From positions 28,016,318-28,080,317 of the forward strand of contig CM065379.1 in NCBI GenBank assembly GCA_033060915.1: a stretch of 64,000 nucleotides of DNA, read 5' to 3'. The notes beneath the pieces are model-generated. The model saw only the letters and a program-made list of their open reading frames with translations. It searched no databases and had not been told where the DNA came from. Below are positions 36,095 through 48,150 of the stretch, one piece after another (position 1 is the stretch's first letter; each line of letters opens with the position of its first letter). Position numbers and translations under genes: made by a program. Source of the stretch: Euryodendron excelsum (Eukaryota; Streptophyta; Magnoliopsida; Ericales; Pentaphylacaceae).

Positions 36095-37390
36095 ATGCAA
36101 TGCATGTCTTATGAAGGTCCCTTCTTTGAGGGAATCTAGGCATGATGATAAGTCCATTTCGGAGGTGGGGTTTTGCCCCTATTATGTAATACAATACCTC
36201 CTCGACGTGGGCCGGTTGATGTTTCCTTATTTGGGCAATCCCGCCTCTATGGACTGAGAGAGATTTGGGCCTCTCTCGAGATATGGTTCTATGCATGCCA
36301 TGAATCCTTAGGGTTTAAGAACCCATAGGAGTTTTGGTAGGTTTGATTAACATGAGATTGGATTGCTCCTTTCTCTCTACGGTTGATTAGATGCATGAGA
36401 ATGAAATGACTTGAGTTTCTTGGAACTCTTGTCTCTGAATGTATATAGATGCATGAACATAATAGAAGTGAGTGTGTGAGCAGTGTGATAATAATAAATG
36501 AATGGTTTAGAAAAAACCCCTTCTTGTCTTGCTTCTGTCTTCAGTTCTCTTAGTACTTGGAGATGAGGAGGGGGAGGATGGAAGACAAGGAACAAAAGGG
36601 AAGCTAGTGCCTTGATTTGAAAATTTTTATGTAATACATGTCCTAAGGATGCCCCTACTTGAGAGAGAAACTAAACATGATGCATTTGCTCACTTTTGGA
36701 GATAGGGGTTTTGCCCCTGTATGCAAATATCTTATCATCGATCAAGGCCCTACATTCATTCATAAGTTCATCCATCCATTCATTCCAAAAAAAATAAAGA
36801 AGTACATTGAACTTTGGGTTTTAGATACAAAAGAATTGAATACATTTTAATAAGGGGAGGGGGAACATTTTCCTTTGAACTTACACCTATCTAATTTTAC
36901 AAAGGAAATCCTAAACTACTCTTGAGTCCTCGGATTCGCCTTCATTGGATTTGATGTCAAGGAGGTCGTTAAGAGACCTTGTTGATCGATTGCCCCTTGT
37001 CTTTATGGCAATCCTATCTCCGTGAGCATGGAGGGATTGGGGCCTCTCTTATGAGATGACTTAAGAATGCATGCAATGATTCCTTAGGGTTAACGTGGGA
37101 ACTCTTAGGGTTTGGGTAGGTCTAATGCAAGGGAGAGTGACCTTGGTGTCACTTTCAATGGGTTAATCATATGCATGAGAATGTAGTGACTTGAGTTACT
37201 TGAAACTCTTGTCTTAGCATGAGATATTGAATACATGAACATGGATATGCAAATAGTATAAGGAGAGAGAATGTAATAGCAAGGTAAATGTGCATGCATG
37301 AGCAATTAGATAGTCATTATAACAGTAAAAATACAGGCATTATAACAATAGGAATAAGCAGGTATAAATGAAAGTAAGAGCAGTCGCCAT
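36095..37390. repeat. Two long degenerate tandem units (about 0.54 and 0.75 kb)
   Basis: Matching words in order: gcatgtcttatg (36103) with acatgtcctaagg (36637), gggcaatcccgcctctatgg (36232) with ggcaatcctatctccgtg (37007), and cttgagtttcttggaactc (36410) with cttgagttacttgaaactc (37190). The second unit carries an extra segment of about 240 bp. The same pair is found at 2645-3770 in the left spacer. Confidence 0.7.
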
Positions 37391-38019
37391 TTCCTCTGTG
37401 GTTTTGGAAAACAGTGCGTGTGTTTTAAATCCGGTAGAGGTTCGGCTATGCATGGTGTCTATATGAGTATGAGGTTAAGGGTTGACGAATACGTCCTAAA
37501 AAGGCTCGGTCCCCGAATCTTCAAACCTAGGCCCACTCCTCGAGATGGTGCCATGATCGGTTGGTGATCCGAGCAGGGGAACCATCAAGAGGCCGTAGGT
37601 GAAGAAACTGACATAGCATCTTACCCGCAACCAATATACAGTTCCCCCTTTCTAACTACAAAGGTCACACCAGGGTAATAATGCAAGTATACAGAATACA
37701 GGTGCACATGCAGTGTGTGTGTGATTTTTAAAAGCGGAGGAAAGAGCCCAACAACTCTCATTCATCCTGTTCATCACATTCATGTATGGCAGTTAATAAA
37801 ATTTAAACAATAAGCGCACCTACAAAACAAAGATGCAAGAGTTAGTATGTGGATGGCAAACATAATACAAGATAATATGAATAAATGCATGTTTTTTTTA
37901 AAACAATTTTAAAAATTGAGTTTTAAAAATTTAAAGTGAATAGGATTGAACCAAGTTAATTGAAGACTTTACTTGGGTGAAGCGTAAAGAAACATGACTA
38001 CGGCCTAACCCTTTAAGTG

Positions 38020-38037
38020 TCCCCATCGGAGTCGCCA
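38020..38037 (-). other. Primer-binding site of the complete element
   Basis: On minus: TGGCGACTCCGATGGGGA, two bases from the end of the 5' LTR. From memory, Ogre elements use TGGCGACTCC... complementary to the 3' end of a tRNA, usually assigned to tRNA-Arg. Confidence 0.8.
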
Positions 38038-41000
38038 ACTGTCGCACCTAGATTTTTCGCACTCGAGGAATACACACACAAGCGGAAAAAATATTGTACT
38101 CTCTCGTTAGAGCTCACCCTCCTAGAAGAATGAGTGCGACTATGTTTGAATTGCAAATTGATTTGAATAAAGGGCTTTTGAAAAAAGTTTGGAGTCGCCA
38201 CCAAACTTGATTAAGGTGAGTTAGGTCACCTATAAACTAAGCATAATCTGAAAACTACACTTAGGGTTTTGGAAAACGATTTTGAAAATATCTCTTCAAG
38301 AGAGGGCTTTTAAGAAAACAGGTTGTTTGGCAACCTTTAGAAAACATTTAGCCCTTTTTGAAAAATAACTCCTTTTGGCCTTTGAAAACAGTGATTCTAG
38401 GTTCGGAGTTTGGTTACGTGTAGCGAAGACGCACTAAGCCATCACCCTACCCCGCCTTTGCGGTACTTACATGTCAATCTACCCTAGATTTACCTATGAG
38501 AGTCTTCAACTAACCAATGTTCAATCCTATGCACTTTATAAAAGAATTTTTGAAAAGAAACTAACATGATGCATGATATGCAAGTGTAAGAAAAGAAAGT
38601 TGGAAAATAGATTTGGAAAGAGATTTGAAAAGAAGACTTTGATTTGATTTTAGAAAAGAGATTTGAAAGGATAGATTTGAAATTGAAAAGTTTTAGAAAT
38701 TGGAAATAGAAATTTGGAATTGGAAATTTGAAAATAGAATGGAGATTTGAAAAGACTGTGGAATTTGAGATTTAAAAAAGAATTATGGAAATAGAAACTT
38801 GAAAAATGTGGTGACTGCACCCATAAGGGTTGCTTACGTATCCTGTTGGAGGAATCAGGTCAGTCGTAATTCGAACAAGAGTCCGATTGAAAATAGAAGA
38901 TATGATTGGAAGAAAAAGATTGAGTTGAAAATTGGATTGGAAGATTGAGAGATTGAACTTTGATTGGAAGATTTGAAAAGATTTGACTTTAGAAAACTAG
39001 GTTTTAGGAAACCTAGACTTAGGAAAGAGAGAATTTAGAAAGGACTTGAGATTAAGAAAGATTGGACTCGAATGTTGGACATTGAAGATTGGAAAAAGAT
39101 TGGATTGAATTTAGAAAAAGTTCAAATTAGGAAAGGTTCAAATTAGGAAAGTGTCATTTTGGGAAAGTTTTGGTTTAGGAAAGTTTCAACTTCAGAAATC
39201 TTTGGTTTAGGAAAGTTTCGAATTAGGAAAGCTTCGACTTAGGAAAGTTTCTATTTATGAAAGTTTTAAATTAAGAAAGTTTAAGATTTAAGGAAGATTT
39301 GAATTGGGAAATTTTAAATAAGAAAGGTTTAAAAATTAGAAGGTTTGGGATTTAGAAAGTCTTAACTTAAGAATGTTTTGAATTTAGAAAGCTTTGGAAT
39401 TTAGAAAGATTTGAAATTTAGAAAATTAAGATTTAGAAAGTTTTAGAATTTGAGTTTTAGAAAATCTTGAAATTAGGAAAGGTTTTAGTTTAGGAGAGAT
39501 TTGAAAACTTAGATTTGGAAAGTTAAGATTTGAAAGGGGGTAGAATAAAGGAAAGAGTTAATTAGGAAAATTTTGGAATCTTAATATTTAAGGAAAGATT
39601 TGGAAGTTCTAGGAAACTTATGGTTTAAGAAGGTAGGGAATTAAGAGAGAGTTGAATTATGAAAGATTTAGATTTTGAGTTTTAAAATTTACGAAAGATT
39701 GTTATGTTCAAGTTTTGGAAACTTAAGATTTAGGAAAGTAGAAAATTAGAAAGGAGTTGAATTACGAAAGATTTGGACTAGGAAGGGTTAAGATTCCTAT
39801 TTTCTAAAACAAAGGATTGGATTTTGTTTATAAAAGAGAAGGTTTGATTTAGTTTCCAAACACGAAGGATTGGTTCTAGTTTCCTAAACGGGAAGATTGG
39901 ATTTGGTTTCCTAAAGGAAAGATGGGATTTGGTTTCCAAAAGTGAAGATTGGATTTGACAAAGATTTGGAAAAGAAGGTTTTAGAAACCCTAGATTTGGA
40001 AGTGTATAGTTTTGACGTAGAAAATAGGTTTTGGAAACCTAGGTTTGGAGAAAAGTTGAAAATCACATTTTTGGAAAGAAAATTAAGGTTTCCTAATTGT
40101 GGGTTCTAGGATTTGACTTCGGCTCTAAGGAAAAAGTTTTTTAGAAAGTGCATTTTGGAAACGAAGATTTTGGAGGAAGATTCTAAAGAGGAGTTTTTTA
40201 GAAAGCGTATTTTTGAAAAGAATTTTAGGAAGGAAGTTTTTGGAAAGTAAAACTTTGAGAGAGTCTTGAAAACAAGATTTTGGAAGAAGCTTTTCAGAAA
40301 GAGTTTTTAGGAAAGTGAATTTTGAGGAGAGTGTTTTGGAAATGGGTTTAAAAAGAAAAGTTTTAGAAAATAGATTTTTGGAGGAAGTTTTTAGAAAGCA
40401 ATTTTGGAAAGAAGACTTTTTTGGAAATGTGTTGAAAAAGAGGGTTTTAGAAGAAGAGATTTCTGAAGAGAGAGCTTTTTAGAAAGTATAAAAACATCTC
40501 ACTTTTTTAAAGCGATTCTAACCATAAGAACGCTAGAACCACTTTAAGAAAGTGGTTTTGAAAACAACAAGGAGTTGACAATATGGACCGTATCGGTCCC
40601 TTTAAATGTAACACTTTCCTAAAGCAACCTTAGCCATGAAAAGGCTAGAATCACCCTAGGGTTGTGATTTTGAAAACAAGTTTTAAAAAAGAAAATTTTG
40701 ATACAATTTTGAAAACAAGTTTGAAAACGATTTTGAAAACGACTTTTGGAAGAATGTAAGAATCATGATATGCACAATGCAAATTTGGGGTTGCGAACAT
40801 ACAACGTTAAGGCTTCACCACATAATCAAGGGGGCCAAACCCATGTGGTCTCCGGTTAGACTAAAAGAAAGCCCCCGACACGGTGACCCTCCATTAGTCT
40901 AATCATACACATGGACCGGGAGTCCCCTTGTTTCAAGCATGAAAAGAAAGTGGGGAAAGAGATGGGGGATTAAAATACAGAAAACCCAAGTGGGTTAGGA

Positions 41001-41371
41001 GAGAGAAGAGAGAGGGGGGAAGTGCAGAAACTTAAAGAGAAAGCCTACCGTTTGTCTTGTTTATTTTGCGCACCTTGCTTGTTTTCGATCCTTGCTTCAC
41101 GTCAATCTTTGTCTTGATCTTCGGGGACTCTTCTTCGATCTTCGAGAGCTTCGAGTTGCAACAGTCTAAGTCTTCAATGGAGGCTTGAGGCTAGTGTATA
41201 AGTGTATAGGGGTGTGTATGAGTGTATAGGAGGCTAAGGTTTAGTGTATGGTGGCTAGCGTTTGAAAAACCTAGAGAAACTAGGGTTTTAGGAGTGTACG
41301 AGCTCTGTATATCGAAATATAGGATTTTTAGACTGAGTTTGCGGACCCTTTTCACACTGGAGGAGGCTATG

Positions 41372-41379
41372 TATTTATA
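41372..41379 (-). promoter_or_regulatory. LTR TATA box (minus strand)
   Basis: TATAAATA on minus. This is the promoter that would drive the full element transcript, about 1.8 kb inside the LTR. Confidence 0.8.
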
Positions 41380-42649
41380 GAGATGGGATAGACCTGCCGC
41401 CTATTGCAGTGGCGCAGGCCAAATATTGGCTTGGCACCACTACTAGTGGCGCCAGCCAATTAGGAAACTATTAAGGTCGGCAAGCAATGTATCTTTGACA
41501 GATTTGGGCGCCTGTACTAGCGACTACCATGCAATTTTTAGCCTAGCTTCACTATGAGTGACTCTGGAAAGTTCGCGAATGATTTAAGGGACCGGGATTG
41601 GCTCGAAAGGCTGGAAAAGGGCAGGAACATTTAAAACAGTGTTCCCAAAGATTTCCAGTTTGATACCCAGAGCCGGTGTGGTCGGAAAAAGTGACCGGCC
41701 CACCAGGGGCAAAACGGTCATTTCGCACTGGGTTGACCGGAACTAACTCGGAATGATCCGAAAAGATAGAGGATGGTTGAGAATACTATAAGAAGCAATC
41801 TCAAAAGGTTACCAGTTTGATACCCAAAGTCGGCGTGGCTAGAAAAGGCGACTGGCCCATCGGGGGCAAAACGGTCGTCTTGCACCGGGTTTACCAGAAT
41901 TGACTCGGAATGATCCGAAAAGATAGAGGAAGGTCAGGAATTCTATAAGAAGTATTCTCAGGAGGTTACCGGTTTGATACCCAAAGCCAGTGTGGTCCCC
42001 GAGGCATTCGGATGCCTAGGGGCAAATTGATCATCTTGACCGAAAAGTCTCGGAACTGGCCTGAAACTGACTAGAAGGCACCTAATTGTGTCGGATTGCT
42101 TTTAAGACAATCTTAGAAGGTTGGACTTACCGTTCTGAAGACTTGGGTGTGTTCTCGAGAAACGTGCCGGAAAAGGCCTAAAGGGCAGTTTGGTCATTTT
42201 TCACTGGAGTGGGCTAGTAGGCACTAGTGTTGACCTAAATTTTGAGTGTTTTCGCCACTCTAACAGCTGTCGTGTGATACAGGGGTTTGTTGGCAATTCC
42301 CTATATCGACCTGCTTGTGAGTATTTCTACTACTCTGACGGTTGTGATGTTTGTAAGTATTTCCGCTACACTGACGGTTCGCGATCATTCCCAAGACTGC
42401 CTGATCTTGGGAAGCTGGTAAAGGGACTTAGCGCCTGAGAATCAACTTTCTTGAAAGGCATGCCTAAACGAACATTTCTGCATTGGCGGGGTAGCAGGCA
42501 CCAAAGGTGGACCGTTCTACCATCAAGGGGACTTGGGGTCTCGACCCGGTTGATAGGTTTAAAGGGATTTACCATTTTGAAGAGATTTTCTTTGAAAAAT
42601 GTGCCGAACTGTCTCGAGGAATCAACTGTCTCGAGAGAGGGATTGGAAT

Positions 42650-42990
42650 TGGAATTGGACTTGGAAAGGGGACTTACCGTCTTTAGAAGGACGTGCCTAA
42701 TTTGGGAACTGGAAAGGGGACTTATCGTCTTCGGAAAGACCTGCCTGATTTGGAGTTAGAAAGGGGTCTTATCGTCTTCCGAAAGACGGGCCTGATTTGG
42801 GATTGGAAAGGGGACTTACCGTCTTCGAAAAGACATGCCTGATTTAGATTTGGAAAGGGGACTTATCGTCTTCGGAAAGACGTGCCTGATTTGGATTTGG
42901 AAATGGGACTTACCGTCTTTGAAAAACGAGCTTGATTTGGAATTGAAAAGGTGACTTACTATCTTCAGAAAAACGAGCCTGATTTGGAAT
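42650..42990 (-). repeat. U3 tandem array, about 48-bp hairpin units
   Basis: About seven units of the same type as 30720-31110 but more worn; stems such as cgtctttagaaggacg remain partly paired. Confidence 0.8.
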
Positions 42991-43182
42991 TGGAAAGGAT
43001 AATGCTCCTTAAGGGCATTTCGGTCATTTTGCCTCTATTTGGGCCCGGTGGGGCCCGTGAAATGATGAATTGACGGGATTAGATTTAGAAAATTTGTTTC
43101 AATTGGAATACGTCCATATTGACTTGAGTGCAAGTCTGGACGGACCGTAGACTGCCGCGCGGTTAAAAATGGGGTGCTTACA

Positions 43183-43187
43183 ACCAC
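43183..43187. repeat. Target-site duplication ACCAC (right)
   Basis: Matches 25888-25892. Confidence 0.92.
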
Positions 43188-45920
43188 GTAGGCATACTTT
43201 TTGATAATCTTGCCAAGATTGATAAAGCAAGCTATCATGACTGACCACCATGATCTAATCTCAATTGTACAATGTAAGTTATGTTCACCATATACGATGT
43301 ATGCCATGCCACTTTATAGACTCAATACCAACACCAACGTTAATAAGAAGACATTCAATACAATATAAGTAAGAATATCTTAAACTTCCCGCAATCAACA
43401 TTAGTATTCACAACAACAACATTAACAATGATTACCGATACTAACAATAAAGCTTTCACTTCATTACGAATAAGACTATCTTAATTCCCAACCTTATACC
43501 ACTTACAGCAAAATGGAATCACTCTTTAGGTTGAATCGGAGTGCTTTGATTCGCTTCTGAACCTATCATCCAAAGCCACATCAATCTTATACAACATATG
43601 CATTACTTTATAAACAATGCTTGCTAATGGCCTATAAGACATCAATAATGCATGAAAAACACAATGTGATATGTTAAACCCTTCCCGATGCAATGTAAGG
43701 GGTCAAAAGTGTAGTAATGCAAAAACACTTATCGTCTTGATGGTAATATGGACCGTCAGAACAACCAGAGGCAAGAATGGCCAACCTTGGTTTATCATCA
43801 GGATGGACACCAATTACCGTCTTGACGACTAGAGGAGAAAATCCCCCATAAAGCCTCATCACTAGGACAGTACCCATCTATGTCCTGACAACCAAAGCCT
43901 AACTCACCACTGTTAGGACAATCCTAACCACCGTCCTAACAACCAGAGGCTAATTTCTACTCCACATAACTTATCGTCAGGACGATGAATAAACCGCCTT
44001 GATGACCAGATTCCCTTGTTCTTCCCTTTTCGGCTCGAAAATAAGTTCCAAGCCATGGCTTTCCAACCCTTCCCATAACCCCAACACCATAACAAGTACT
44101 CTAAGGGTCAAATTGAAACTCTAAGGCCTCAATAAGACTTTACACATCAAAATCATGAACAATATGCAAGAATCAAGGCTTCCACTAGGAAACCCTAAAC
44201 ACTCTTCCACATCTCACCTCCAATCCACCACCATGGCATGAAATGACATATTAATATGTAAGAATTTATAGAAACACAATCACACAAGCATGAACATGAG
44301 ATTCTTACCTCAAGAAATGAACACACAAGCTTTCCCTTTGCAGTTCCTTTTTCCTGCTCTTCTCTTCTTTCCTTCATCTTTCTCTTTTTTTCTTTCTTCC
44401 CAAATATAAATGTTACTAACAAGCTCCTCTCTCCTTGGCTTTCAAGTCAACAATAGATACAAGGATGTATCCATTATTCCGCATGTCACACACACACACA
44501 CACACACACATATGCTAGCAACAAGCACACACCACACACACGCACCTTATGAACACACGTCATTTAGGTGAAGCACACACCTTGGTGGCACCCCCTAGCA
44601 CCTTCTTGCTTCACTAATCCACTAGTAATTCACGTAATTAACATAATTAATCACACTTAGGCTAACTAATCATCACTAACATTAAGCTAAGCATGGAGAT
44701 TAATTAAGTTAATTAATCATGGATTAAGCTAATTAATCATGCTAAAAAATATAATAATCCCCCCATAGCATTCTCTTATTAAATCATGTTTTTCAACCTC
44801 CTCAATTTATGTAATCATGCTCAACAACATATGAAATTAAGCTAAACATAATGCTATGCAAGATAGGATTTTACATTTAATGTCAATAATAATTAAAAAA
44901 AAAAGAGGTTCATAGAGCAATTTGAGCCCATACGTAGGGAAAAAATATCTCAAATGAACCTGATTAGGTCAAGGGACCAACTTTAATAATATATGAAAGA
45001 TTGTGAACGAAGGGAAAAATTTTTTGAACCCATATGCAAACAATAGAGAAAATGGGTACCATAAAAATGATAGAATTTTTTTCTTTTGTTTTTTCTTCCA
45101 TCTTTCGTAGAATTTGCAAAGGGTAGATTAGAAAAAAAGTATGAAAGGGGTTTTTTTTTCTTTATCTTCTTTTCACTTAAAAGGCCATAACTTTAACTAA
45201 AAAAAGCAAGATATAAAGAGAATGGGGCATTAAATTCAATATGAACATATAGGATTTATGACATGTGTCATGAGGGCACATTAGGAAAAATGCGTGAAAA
45301 TGTTTGTTTGGTATGAGGGCATAAATGAGGGAGGAGGGGCAATAGTGAGTAGTGTCTTTCCTCTCTATTGTTGCCATTTGACAATAAAAAATGATTATTC
45401 TCATGAAAAATTATGAAGAAGTAGCAAACAAAAAAAAAAAAAAAATGAAAAGAAGAAGCAGAAGAAGAAGAAAATGACCGAATAGCACCTTAAGGTTTAG
45501 TTTCAAAGCATGTGTCTCTCTTTTTGAGTAACTACTTATAATCATTCTTAAATAACATAATATAACTTGTGCAAAATACAAATAAGAACCACAATGTGCC
45601 ACGACTTTGATTAATATAAATTACTTTATTCAGTGGGTCCTAAACATTAATATCATATATCATTTGGAGTATTTGACCTATGATTAAGATTATAAAGTTA
45701 TTTTCTTCCACCCAAATTATCTAATCAACATTGAAATGTTAAAAAAAAAAAAAGGGAGAATGCTAGTCCACCAGGGAGAATGCCTATGCACTAGGTTGTC
45801 GTTATGATGGTGCAGTGTAAGGAGGATCAAATATACATAATCGTTTTTTTTACATGCAAAAAGGCTGTTTGAGTATTTTAAATCTATAGCATCCAAGTTG
45901 TGATGAAACAATCCCAAGAT
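43188..45920. other. Unrelated, repeat-poor sequence; possibly part of a different LTR on minus
   Basis: This is the continuation of 25584-25892 and the only longer stretch not made of the Tat-like family. 43725-44010 holds five or six degenerate units with accgtcctgacaaccagagg-like words. Read on minus, a TATA-like TTTATATTTG near 44403-44412 is followed by a purine-rich leader and a GTAAGAATC donor-like site (about 44312). This would suit the promoter region of another Ty3/gypsy LTR, but I cannot prove it. 44640-45920 is AT-rich with poly-A runs. No convincing coding frame on either strand. Confidence 0.4.
44486..44510. repeat. (CA)n microsatellite
   Basis: About 12 uninterrupted CA units, followed by further CACACA words to 44560. 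Confidence 0.9.
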
Positions 45921-46569
45921 AGGGGGGAAGTGCAGAAACTTAAAGAGAAAGCCTACCTTATCTTGTTTATTTTGCTTGCTTTGCGCATCTTGCTTTTCTT
46001 GCTTTTTCTTCTATCCTCGCTTCAATCTTTGAGAGCTTCAAGTTGCAGCAATCCAAGTGTTTAATTGAGGGTTGGAGGCTAGCGTATAAGTGTATAGGAG
46101 TATGTATGAGTGTATAGGAGGCTATGGTTTGTGTATGGAAGCTAGAGTTTGGAAAATCTAGAGAAGCTAGGGTTTAGGGAGGCTACGAGCTCTGTATATC
46201 AAATATTAGGATTTTCAGACTGAGTTTGCAGGCATCCTTCACGCTGGAGGAGGCTCTGTATTTATAGAGATAGGATAGACCTGGCGCTTGTTGCAGTGGC
46301 GCCAGGCCAAATTTCCTCTTGGAACCACTACTAGTGTTGCCAGCCAGTTAGAAAAGTTTTAAGGTCGGCAAGCAACGTATCTTGGGAAGATTTGGGTGCC
46401 TGTACTAGTGACTACCATGCAATTTTTAGCTTGGCTTCACTAGGAGTGACTTTGGAGAGTCTAAGAAGGAGTTAAAAGACCGAGAATGACCCGGAAGGAA
46501 GAAAAAAGGGCAGGAACACTTAGAATAGTGTCATGGAGGTATTTGACTTGAAAAATGAGGATAGGATGT
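45921..46569 (-). mobile_element. Older Tat-like LTR fragment (leader to U3), left part
   Basis: Starts abruptly at aggggggaagtgcagaaac, which is the middle of the leader in other copies, so its U5 half is missing. It covers the splice-donor-like block (near 45950), the TATA region (about 46258-46270) and the first part of U3. It ends at GATGT, where a solo LTR is inserted, and continues at 52602. Confidence 0.8.
46565..46569. repeat. Target-site duplication GATGT (left)
   Basis: Repeated at 52597-52601. Joining the flanks restores ggataggatgtgtc as in the other U3 copies. Confidence 0.88.
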
Positions 46570-48150
46570 TGTTGCGCCCAGATTTTTCGCACTCGAGGAA
46601 TACTCACACAAGCGGGAAAATGTTGTACTCTCTCGTTAGAACTCACCTTCCTAGAAGAATGAGTGCGACTAGGTTTGAATTGAAAAATTGGTTTGAATAA
46701 AGGGCTTTTGAAAAAGATTTAGAGTCGCCACCTAACTTGATTAAGGTGAGTTAGGTCACCTAAAAACTAAGAATAATCCGAAGGCTACACTTAGGGTTTT
46801 GGAAAAATATTTGAAAATATCTCCTCAAGAGAGGGTTTTTTTAGGAAAACGGGTTGTTTGGCAACCTTTGAAAAATAATTAAGCCCTTGTTGGAAAATAA
46901 CTCCTTTTTGGTCTTTGAAATCAGTGATTCAGGTTTGGAGGTTAGTTACGTGTAGAGAAGACGCACTAAGCCATCACCCTACCCCGCCCTTTCGGTACCT
47001 ACATGTCAATCTACCCTAAATTCACTTATGAGAGTCTTCAACTAACTATTGGCCAATCCTATCCACTTTGAAAAACAATGCTTGAAAAGAAACTAACATG
47101 ATGCATGATATGCAAGTGCAAGGCAAGAGAATTGAAAAATAGATTTGGAAAGAGATTGATTTGAAAATAGATTTGAAAAGATGGAATTGAAATTGGAAAG
47201 TTTGAAAATTTGGAAATAGAAATTTTGAAATTGGAATTTTGAAAATAGATTGGAATTTGGGATTTGACAAATGTGGAAACCGCACCCATGAGGGTGGAAT
47301 TGAAAATTTGAAAAGTATTGTGACCGGACCTATGAAGGTTGCCTACGTATCCCTTTTGGAGAATCAGGTCAGTCGTAGTTGGGACAAGAGTCCGATTGAA
47401 AATAGAAGAGTTGATTTGAAGAAGGAGATTGAATTGGAAATTGAAAGTAGAAGATTGAGAGATTGAACTTTGAATGGAGGATTGAAAATTGGAATTTGGA
47501 ATTTTGGAATTGAAAAGATTGAATTTTGATTTGAAAAGATCGAACTTGGAAGAGAGAGATTTAGACTTATTTTGAAAAGACGAAGGTTTAGGAAACCTAG
47601 ATTTAGGAAAGAGAAGGGACTTAGGAAAGATTTGACTCGGCTTGGAAGATTTAGGAAATTAGGAAGAATTGGATTTCGGAAATGTTCAAACTAGGAAAGT
47701 TCCAAATTAGGAAAGCTTTGAATTAGGAAAATTTCATTTTTGGAAAGTTTCAAATTAAGAAAGTTTTGAATTTAGGAAAGTTTTAGGTTTAGGAAAGTTT
47801 TGAAATGGGAAAGTATTGAATTTAGAAATGTTTTGAATTAGGAAAAGTTTAGTTTAAGAAAAGACTTAGAATTTAGAAAGTTTCAAGTTAAGAAAGTTTT
47901 GAATTTGGAAAGCTTAGAATTTGGAAAGATTTGAAACTTGGAAAGTTTAAGAATTGGAGAGTTTTAGAGCTTGAGTTTTACAAAATCTTGAAATTAGGAA
48001 AGGTTTGAATTTAGGAAAGGCTTGAAAAATTAGATTTGGAAAGTTGAGATTTGGAAAGAGGGTAGAATTAGGAAAGGGTTGAATTTTAGAATTTTAGGAA
48101 AGATTTTTATGTTCAAGTTTTGGAAACTTAAGGTTTAGGAAATGAGAAGT

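Larger units (their letters stand above)
33131..38019 (-). mobile_element. Repetitive non-coding spacer of the complete element
   Basis: About 4.9 kb where gag-pol would be expected in an autonomous relative. I see only weak open frames. Three repeat groups are visible: GTAATGTAGGC-centred units at 33880-34440, CCCCAATGTGGGGG-centred units at 34780-35270, and two long units at 36095-36636 and 36637-37390. The last part (37400-37760) matches 3800-4130 of the left spacer, so this is a lineage feature and not random filler. Confidence 0.65.
25893..43182 (-). mobile_element. Complete non-autonomous Tat/Ogre-like element, 17,290 bp (LARD-like)
   Basis: Two LTRs in the same orientation, an ACCAC target duplication, a primer site beside the 5' LTR (38020-38037) and a polypurine tract beside the 3' LTR (31290-31310) define a complete minus-strand element. 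The interior (31290-38039, 6.75 kb) has no gag, protease, reverse transcriptase or integrase frame. It holds only a decayed cargo gene on the opposite strand and repetitive spacer. Elements of this plan, with long LTRs and a non-coding interior, are called LARDs and must borrow proteins from an autonomous relative. A block of about 160 bp compared by hand (26590-26750 against 38710-38870) had about 18 mismatches, mostly transitions, so the insertion is not recent. Confidence 0.9.
38040..43182 (-). repeat. 5' LTR of the complete element, 5143 bp
   Basis: On minus it runs TGTAAGCACC (43182) to GGTGCGACA (38040). TATA is at 41372-41379. The conserved blocks are at 38810-38880 and 38390-38500, and the GGTAGGCTTTC leader block is near 41041-41051. 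The U3 array is at 42650-42990. The near-repeat of the primer site (ggagtcgccacc, 38191-38202) is inside the LTR about 150 bp from its end. Confidence 0.9.

Noticed and set aside
45060..45760. Poly-A/poly-T runs that might mark a LINE or SINE end
   Set aside because: Several runs occur in AT-rich DNA with no target duplication or element body that I can define.
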